This document shows positions 58,226 through 64,000 of a DNA stretch of 64,000 nt, one piece after another (positions within the stretch are counted from its first letter, which is position 1; every line of letters starts with the position of its first letter). Made by a program: the position numbers and the translations under genes. This DNA comes from Flavobacterium ammonificans. GTDB taxonomy: Bacteria > Bacteroidota > Bacteroidia > Flavobacteriales > Flavobacteriaceae. Under the pieces are notes generated by a model. The model was not told where the DNA came from. It searched no databases and saw only the letters and a list, made by a program, of their open reading frames with translations. The stretch covers positions 248,001 to 312,000 of the forward strand of contig NZ_AP025185.1 in NCBI RefSeq assembly GCF_020886115.1, written 5' to 3'.

Positions 58226-61054
58226 ATGTCAATTCAAAAACGTCTTTTTCTACTTGATGCCTATGCATTAATTTTTAGAGGGTATTATGCTTTCATAAAA
58301 AACCCAAGAATTAATTCTAAAGGGCTTGATACTTCTGCTATTATGGGGTTTATGAATTCCTTGATGGATGTAATAAAAAGAGAAAAACCAGATCATCTAG
58401 CCGTTGCTTTTGATAAAGGCGGAAGTGATTTACGAAATGATATTTATCCGGAGTACAAAGCACATCGTGACGCAACTCCTGAAGCCATTAAAATTGCGGT
58501 TCCTTATATACAAGAATTACTTCGAGCGATGCATATTCCTATTATAGAAGTAAGCGGTTATGAAGCAGATGACTTAATTGGCACCATTGCAAAACAAGCG
58601 GAAAAACAAAATTACCAAGTATTTATGGTGACGCCCGATAAGGATTTTGCTCAATTAGTTTCTGAAAATATCTTCATGTACAAACCTGCCCGAATGGGTA
58701 ATGGAATCGAAATATGGGGAATTCCAGAGGTTTTAGCAAAATTTGAAATCGAAAGACCTGAGCAAGTGATTGATTTTCTTGGTATGATGGGCGACGCGGC
58801 AGATAATATTCCTGGTTTGCCTGGAGTAGGAGAAGTTACTGCTAAAAAATTATTAAAGGAATTTGGTTCCATGGAAAACTTATTGGCTAATACCGACAAG
58901 TTGAAAGGAAAGATGAAAGACAATATTGAAGCCAATAAGGAAAAAGGGCTTTTATCCAAGACTTTGGCGACAATTTTATTAGACTGTCCTGTCCAATTTA
59001 ACGAAACGGATTACGAATTATCTACTCCCGATGTAGAAAAAACAGATGCTTTATTCAACGAATTGGAATTTCGTAGAATGGCAGAACAATTTGACGCTAT
59101 TTTTAGAAAAGGAGAATCATTACCTGCAGTTGACGAAGCTAAACTTTATAAAAAACCACAACCAAAAAGCGAAGATCAATTTGACCTTTTTGGTAGTGCT
59201 ATCGATGAAGGTTCAGAAGAAACGCGTCATCAATATTATAATACATTAGAGAATACGGAACATTCATACCAAATTATTCAAGGCGATTTAGGAATCAAAT
59301 TATTATTGCAAAACCTGCAAAACCAAAAATCAGTTTGTTTTGACACTGAGACTACTGGATTAGACGCTTTACATGCTGAATTAGTTGGGATTTCGTTTTC
59401 ATATGAAAAAGGAAAAGGGTTCTATGTTCCGTTCCCAGAAAATCAAACAGAAGCTCAAGCCTTAATTGAGAAATTTATTCCTTTTTTCGAAAATGAAAAC
59501 ATTGAAAAAATAGGGCAAAATTTAAAATACGACTTAAAAGTATTGTCTAATTATGGCATTACTGTAAAAGGTAAATTATTCGATACTATGATTGCGCATT
59601 ATTTGATCAACCCGGATATGCGTCATAATATGGATATTTTATCTGAAACCTATTTAAAATATGCCCCACAATCTATTGAGGCATTAATTGGTAAAAAAGG
59701 GAAAAATCAAAAATCGATGCGCGATGTTCCTTTGGAAGACATCAAAGAATATGCAGTTGAAGATGCTGATGTGACTTTGCAACTTTCAGAAATTTTTAAT
59801 GCTGAATTAGACAAAACACAGACTAAAAAATTATTTGAAGAAATAGAAATTCCTTTAGTTGGTGTATTGGCAAGTATGGAAAAAGAAGGGATTAATTTGG
59901 ACGTTCCATTTTTAAAATCACTTTCAAAAGAATTAGGCGATGATATAGCTCAATTAGAAAGTCGGATTTATGAAATTGCGGGAGAAAAATTCAATTTGGC
60001 TTCTCCAAAACAATTGGGAGACATTTTGTTTGACAAACTTAAAATTGGCGGTGCCAAACAAAAAAAGACTAAAACAGGTCAATATGCTACTGGTGAAGAA
60101 ATTTTGAGTTATTTGGCCAAAGACAATGAAATTGTAAGTGCTATTTTAGATTGGCGTTCACTAATCAAATTACAAAACACCTATGTTGAAGCATTGCCTT
60201 TGCAAGTAGATACCAAAACGAATCGTGTTCATACCGATTATATGCAAACCGTTGCCGCCACAGGTCGTTTGAGTTCTAATAACCCTAATTTACAAAACAT
60301 TCCAATTCGAACAGAACGCGGAAAACAAATCAGAAAAGCATTTATTCCAAGAGATGAAAATTACACTTTACTCTCCGCCGATTATTCTCAAATAGAACTT
60401 CGAATTATTGCCGCTTTATGTGGAGAGGAGAATATGATCAAAGCTTTTCAGCAAGGAGAAGACATTCATAAAAGTACTGCTGCCAAAGTGTTTAATGTGC
60501 CTTTAGAAGAAGTAACTGCAGCACAACGTAGCCATGCTAAAACAGTTAACTTCGGGATTATATATGGTGTTTCAGCTTTTGGTTTAAGCAATCAAACTTC
60601 ACTTTCTCGTGCTGAAAGTGCTGCGTTAATTGAAGCCTACTACATTACTTATCCAAAACTAAAATCCTACATTCAGGATCAAATTGAAAGCGCAAGAGAG
60701 AATGGATTTGTGCAAACTATTTTAGGTCGTCGTCGCTATTTAAAAGACATCAACTCGGCCAATGCCATTGTGCGTGGTGCCGCTGAACGAAATGCGGTCA
60801 ACGCACCGATTCAAGGTAGTGCTGCTGATATTATCAAAATAGCGATGATCAATATTCACAATAGATTGATTGCAGAAAATTGGAAATCAAAAATGTTACT
60901 GCAAGTTCATGACGAATTAGTATTTGACGTTCACAATAGTGAATTAGAAAAAATCAAACCTATGATAAAACAAGAAATGGAACATGCTTTTAAATTAGAT
61001 GTTCCTTTGGAAGTAGAAATTGGAATAGGGAAAGATTGGCTAGAAGCTCATTAA
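58226..61054 (+). CDS. polA: DNA polymerase I
   Basis: A 942-residue polymerase with all three parts. Residues 1-300 are the 5'-3' flap nuclease (FLLDAYALIFRGYYAF, AFDKGG, GDAADNIPGLPGVGEVTAKK). Residues about 345-540 are the 3'-5' exonuclease with FDTETTGLD (about 371) and YAVEDADVTLQL intact, so proofreading is likely active. The polymerase part has SADYSQIELRIIAAL (about 715), RSHAKTVNFGIIYGVSAFGL and LLQVHDELVFDVHN (about 890). It fills gaps and removes primers. Start ATG at 58226. Confidence 0.98.
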   Translation: MSIQKRLFLLDAYALIFRGYYAFIKNPRINSKGLDTSAIMGFMNSLMDVIKREKPDHLAVAFDKGGSDLRNDIYPEYKAHRDATPEAIKIAVPYIQELLRAMHIPIIEVSGYEADDLIGTIAKQAEKQNYQVFMVTPDKDFAQLVSENIFMYKPARMGNGIEIWGIPEVLAKFEIERPEQVIDFLGMMGDAADNIPGLPGVGEVTAKKLLKEFGSMENLLANTDKLKGKMKDNIEANKEKGLLSKTLATILLDCPVQFNETDYELSTPDVEKTDALFNELEFRRMAEQFDAIFRKGESLPAVDEAKLYKKPQPKSEDQFDLFGSAIDEGSEETRHQYYNTLENTEHSYQIIQGDLGIKLLLQNLQNQKSVCFDTETTGLDALHAELVGISFSYEKGKGFYVPFPENQTEAQALIEKFIPFFENENIEKIGQNLKYDLKVLSNYGITVKGKLFDTMIAHYLINPDMRHNMDILSETYLKYAPQSIEALIGKKGKNQKSMRDVPLEDIKEYAVEDADVTLQLSEIFNAELDKTQTKKLFEEIEIPLVGVLASMEKEGINLDVPFLKSLSKELGDDIAQLESRIYEIAGEKFNLASPKQLGDILFDKLKIGGAKQKKTKTGQYATGEEILSYLAKDNEIVSAILDWRSLIKLQNTYVEALPLQVDTKTNRVHTDYMQTVAATGRLSSNNPNLQNIPIRTERGKQIRKAFIPRDENYTLLSADYSQIELRIIAALCGEENMIKAFQQGEDIHKSTAAKVFNVPLEEVTAAQRSHAKTVNFGIIYGVSAFGLSNQTSLSRAESAALIEAYYITYPKLKSYIQDQIESARENGFVQTILGRRRYLKDINSANAIVRGAAERNAVNAPIQGSAADIIKIAMINIHNRLIAENWKSKMLLQVHDELVFDVHNSELEKIKPMIKQEMEHAFKLDVPLEVEIGIGKDWLEAH

Positions 61055-61120
61055 ATCAAACAACATAAAAAACAATAATTGAGCTGATTATATTTTTTCC
61101 TAACACCAATATATAAATAA

Positions 61121-63763
61121 CTAAAAATTCAAAGAGAAATTCATCAAAAAATATCTTGGCAATAATGTACTCCTGAAAATAGTTGTGGCATAATCATTAG
61201 TTTGAATTTGATCAAAATAATTTTCATTAAATAAATTTTTTAATTCTATCCCAAACCGCCATTTATTTTTTTTAGCTTTGTAATCGAAGCTGCTATTTAA
61301 AAATAAAAAATCTATACTCTTATTGTTACTATTTGGAAGAAAATAATCTGCAGAAACAGTAGTTGTCCAACGCTTATCAGTATGGAGTAACACCTTAAAA
61401 GTTTCTTGAAAGCTAGCATTAGTAAATTGTTGTTTTTGACCATCACTCTTTGCAACTGAATTTTGAAAAATAGAAGTGCTTTCAAAATTTACTGCTATAT
61501 CAAATGCGGTTTTAAAGAATAATTCATTTCTGTAAAAATTAATTTTATTATTCCTTAATTCTGAATTATTTACAATGTTTTTAAAATTAGAATGATTAAA
61601 AGAAGTTATCAGTTTAATTGTAGATTCAAGTAACGGAATGTATTTGGAAACTCTTGTGTTTGCTGTGAAATCATTTGTCCATTCTGGCAAAAAAAAATTA
61701 CTAATTATTGTTGTATTTTCTGTGATAAAAGAATTCGAAAAGAAGTTTCCTTTTACTTTTTGAAAATTCATATCAATACTCAGCTCAAATTGATTAAACA
61801 AATCATTAAGTGTATAATCTAGACTATAAATTTGTCTTTTTTGCAATTCGAGTGTTGGTGTGTTGCTATAAGTAACACGGTTATTAACTAGAATTGGATT
61901 TTGAAATAAAAACGTTTCCGCATTATTTAACCCTTTATACCCTAATGATGCATTAACACTTGCAAGGGATGAAATACGGTAGGTAACACTTAAATTAGGC
62001 TCAAAAATAAAATCACGCACCAAATCACTTTTATCGGTAAAATAATCTTCTCTTTTTTGTCTCAAATAACGAAAACTGGTACGAGGAGAAATTCTCCACT
62101 TGGCTATATTAAAATGATAATTACCAGAAACAAAAATAGATTGCTGTTCATAATTGAATCTGTTTTCACTTTTAATATCATTGCCAGAAAAAACAGAATT
62201 AAAAGGATTTTCTTCTAAAATGGTACCAATATTGAACTCGTATTTATTTTTGTTTACAGCACCTAATAATTTTAAATAACCCTCCACATAGTTTTTTCTG
62301 AAAGCGCTCTTTTGCGTATCTATACCATTTACTGAGTTAAGAATTGACGATAAAATAACGAGTTCTTGCGGTCGATAATTGGTAGACTGAAAGAATGACC
62401 CTTGAATGGCTTTGTTTTCATTAAACCTGTTTGTGAATAACACGCGCTGTGTAAATAACATATCCTTTGACCTTAAATTAGAATCAAAAACATCTAAACC
62501 ATTTCTGAGAGTGCTGATTGGCGTGACTAAACCTTCCTCTTTAATTCGAGATGAATATTGTAGTAGAGAATTTTTAGAGATACTGTATTTAATTTCTATA
62601 TCACCTCTAAACTGCTCTGGTTTTTTAGTAAAGGAAGTGTAATCTAATGTAACAAAAGATTGATTATAAATTTGAAATTGATTTTCAACTAATTCATTTC
62701 TGAGTATTCGATCCTTAACATAATAACCATTAGTTTTAACTATTAATCGATTCCCAATTTTAAAAATGCTATTAAAATTACTAAAAAACTGTTTATTACT
62801 ATTCGTTCGCTCATTTCCCAGCGCACTAGTGAACAAATTTTCAGGTATTATTTTCGATGCACTAAATTCTCGCTCTTTTAATTCTTCAGGATTCAAGTTA
62901 AATCCTGAATAATCGAATGGCGACATGTTTTTGCCTATATTATTGTAATTTACCGTACCAAATGATTTTAAATTTTTAGTAATTCCTAAAAGTGTAGCAC
63001 TGTCATCGTGGGCAACCTTTCCATTGTCAAAAAAACCTGCTCCAATGGTCGCATCACCAGAAAAATCTAAGCGTCCCTTTTTTAAGATCAAATTTAAAGA
63101 AACCTTATCGTTTTGTTCTATTCCTTTGAGCAAAGGATTTTCAGTATAATGATCAACGGCTTGCACTTGTTCAACCATATCTACATTAATATTTTTAGTA
63201 CCTACTGTATAATTTTGTCCAAACAAATTATCACCTTCTAGTGTAACAGTCTCTATTGCTTTTCCGTTATATTTTATTTTACCGGAATTAGCCTCTACAG
63301 TTATACCGGGCAACTTTTTTAGTATATCATTAATTTTTCTTTCATTTCCATCCCGATATGCTGATACATTATATTTTAGAGTATCCTCAGCTATTTCAAA
63401 TGCTTTTTTTTTAGCAAAAACGACAACTTCTTTAAGTTTTACTTTTTGCTGGTTCTCTACTATGAATTCTAAACTATAAGTCTTGAGAGATTCGGGATTT
63501 TCAATTATTTGAATAGGAATTACATAACCATTTACTCTTACCTCGACCACCAAATTGGCATATTTTTTTTTTAAAACTATAGTAAAAAGACCTTTTTTCA
63601 CGGTGGTAAATTCCTTAACAACAGCAGTATTTGACGCCTCTTTAAACAATACATTTGCTGTATTCACGAGGTTTTGATTAAGATCAAAAACACGTCCATT
63701 TATCGTTTGACTTGAAACATTAAAACTAAATGATAACAGTACCAAAAAATTTAGTAATCTCAT
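61121..63763 (-). CDS. TonB-receptor-like outer-membrane protein with carboxypeptidase-like N-terminal domain
   Basis: An 880-residue outer-membrane protein with a signal peptide, an N-terminal beta-sandwich (INGRVFDLNQNLVNTANVLF, residues about 20-110), a plug-like domain (LKKLPGITVEANSGKIKYNG, about 145-165) and a beta-barrel ending in RYFLMNFSLNF. No SusD gene is adjacent. Such lone receptors import unknown ligands or act as barrels without TonB. It follows a partial gene by 12 bases in a probable two-gene operon. Start ATG at 63763. Confidence 0.88.
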   Translation of the reverse strand: MRLLNFLVLLSFSFNVSSQTINGRVFDLNQNLVNTANVLFKEASNTAVVKEFTTVKKGLFTIVLKKKYANLVVEVRVNGYVIPIQIIENPESLKTYSLEFIVENQQKVKLKEVVVFAKKKAFEIAEDTLKYNVSAYRDGNERKINDILKKLPGITVEANSGKIKYNGKAIETVTLEGDNLFGQNYTVGTKNINVDMVEQVQAVDHYTENPLLKGIEQNDKVSLNLILKKGRLDFSGDATIGAGFFDNGKVAHDDSATLLGITKNLKSFGTVNYNNIGKNMSPFDYSGFNLNPEELKEREFSASKIIPENLFTSALGNERTNSNKQFFSNFNSIFKIGNRLIVKTNGYYVKDRILRNELVENQFQIYNQSFVTLDYTSFTKKPEQFRGDIEIKYSISKNSLLQYSSRIKEEGLVTPISTLRNGLDVFDSNLRSKDMLFTQRVLFTNRFNENKAIQGSFFQSTNYRPQELVILSSILNSVNGIDTQKSAFRKNYVEGYLKLLGAVNKNKYEFNIGTILEENPFNSVFSGNDIKSENRFNYEQQSIFVSGNYHFNIAKWRISPRTSFRYLRQKREDYFTDKSDLVRDFIFEPNLSVTYRISSLASVNASLGYKGLNNAETFLFQNPILVNNRVTYSNTPTLELQKRQIYSLDYTLNDLFNQFELSIDMNFQKVKGNFFSNSFITENTTIISNFFLPEWTNDFTANTRVSKYIPLLESTIKLITSFNHSNFKNIVNNSELRNNKINFYRNELFFKTAFDIAVNFESTSIFQNSVAKSDGQKQQFTNASFQETFKVLLHTDKRWTTTVSADYFLPNSNNKSIDFLFLNSSFDYKAKKNKWRFGIELKNLFNENYFDQIQTNDYATTIFRSTLLPRYFLMNFSLNF

Positions 63764-63775
63764 TTATACAAATGA

Positions 63776-64000
63776 TTAATTGCTTCCGTTCCCAATTTTT
63801 TTCAGCACCTTATCTGCTTGATAATCTTTATCATCTTCTTCAATGTAACGTTCTATGCCCATCCTAGGAGTAACTATGTTTAATTTGTCTCCCTCTTTTG
63901 TGACATATTTACTGGCTGCAATAGCTTTTTCTTTGTAAAGAGTTTTAAATTCAGACCACGTTAAAGCTTTGTCTTCAAGAAATGGGTTATCCGGTACTGC
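63776..64000 (-). CDS. C-terminal part of an unknown protein (possibly GLPGLI-like)
   Basis: A 74-residue C-terminus with stop at 63776-63778; the start lies beyond the right edge. The visible part is hydrophilic, with a Lys/Asp-rich end (IEEDDKDYQADKVLKKIG). No motif is recognised. The gene lies directly upstream of a receptor with a carboxypeptidase-like domain; GLPGLI-family secreted proteins often take this place in Flavobacteria, but the diagnostic segment is outside the window. This is a guess from position. Confidence 0.45.
   Translation of the reverse strand, partial: AVPDNPFLEDKALTWSEFKTLYKEKAIAASKYVTKEGDKLNIVTPRMGIERYIEEDDKDYQADKVLKKIGNGSN

Noticed and set aside
61055..61120. Terminator between converging polA and receptor gene
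   Set aside because: No stable inverted repeat with T run could be found in this 66-base gap.

Overview
The window is a gene-dense, AT-rich chromosomal segment of a Bacteroidetes bacterium of the Flavobacteriia, most likely a Flavobacterium or close relative. This rests on the full-length gliding/type IX secretion protein SprA, an Alternative Complex III operon, SusC/SusD and TonB-receptor genes, several -7 boxes of the Bacteroidetes type TAnnTTTG, and a NusA without C-terminal repeats. No rRNA, tRNA, CRISPR, insertion sequence or prophage was seen. All assignments come from reading the sequence; no database search was run.

Layout. 1-3195 (minus): the second half of a heme-copper oxidase gene set, with heme O synthase, two subunit III proteins, a subunit IV and a truncated SCO-like assembly gene. 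3289-15378 (minus): an MFS transporter, a VanZ-like protein, gcvH, the 7.2-kb sprA, ruvA and a malic enzyme. 15503-15928: a two-CBS protein. 15991-37619: a sucrose/fructan utilisation region. It holds two PfkB sugar kinases, an SLC45/GPH-type transporter, a sugar-porter MFS transporter, SusC/SusD, a secreted GH32 fructan hydrolase and a LacI-type regulator. Embedded between the two halves are two giant VCBS/ASPIC-UnbV lipoproteins, a vanadium-haloperoxidase-like lipoprotein and a membrane-anchored SRPBCC/GyrI-like protein. 37621-39577 (minus): queG and ruvB. 39670-51009 (minus): actABCDEF-coxB-coxA, encoding Alternative Complex III and oxidase subunits I and II. 51227-51616 (plus): a small SPOR protein. 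51671-56260 (minus): rimP-nusA-infB. 56477-58083 (minus): a cysteine-free thioredoxin-like protein and a membrane metallophosphoesterase. 58226-61054 (plus): polA. 61121-64000 (minus): a TonB-receptor-like outer membrane protein and a truncated upstream partner.

How the parts work together. Electrons would pass from menaquinol through the Act complex to the oxidase, whose subunits are encoded at two places in the window (39.7-42.6 kb and 0.3-3.2 kb). In the sugar region, copies of the palindrome TCGAAAACGTTTTCGA lie in front of susC, in front of the GH32 gene and, as a pair, in front of the SLC45-type transporter. This ties the separated pieces into one probable regulon of the LacI-type protein at 36597-37619. 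Extracellular fructan would be bound by SusD, cut by the GH32 enzyme and imported through SusC, and the released sugars carried in by the transporters and phosphorylated by the kinases. The VCBS/haloperoxidase-like module inside this region has no obvious part in fructan use and is the best candidate for undescribed biology. Other points of interest are a queG without a canonical start codon, a terminator-like hairpin in the rimP leader, a six-heme ActA, a histidine-rich ActF and a thioredoxin-fold protein without cysteine.
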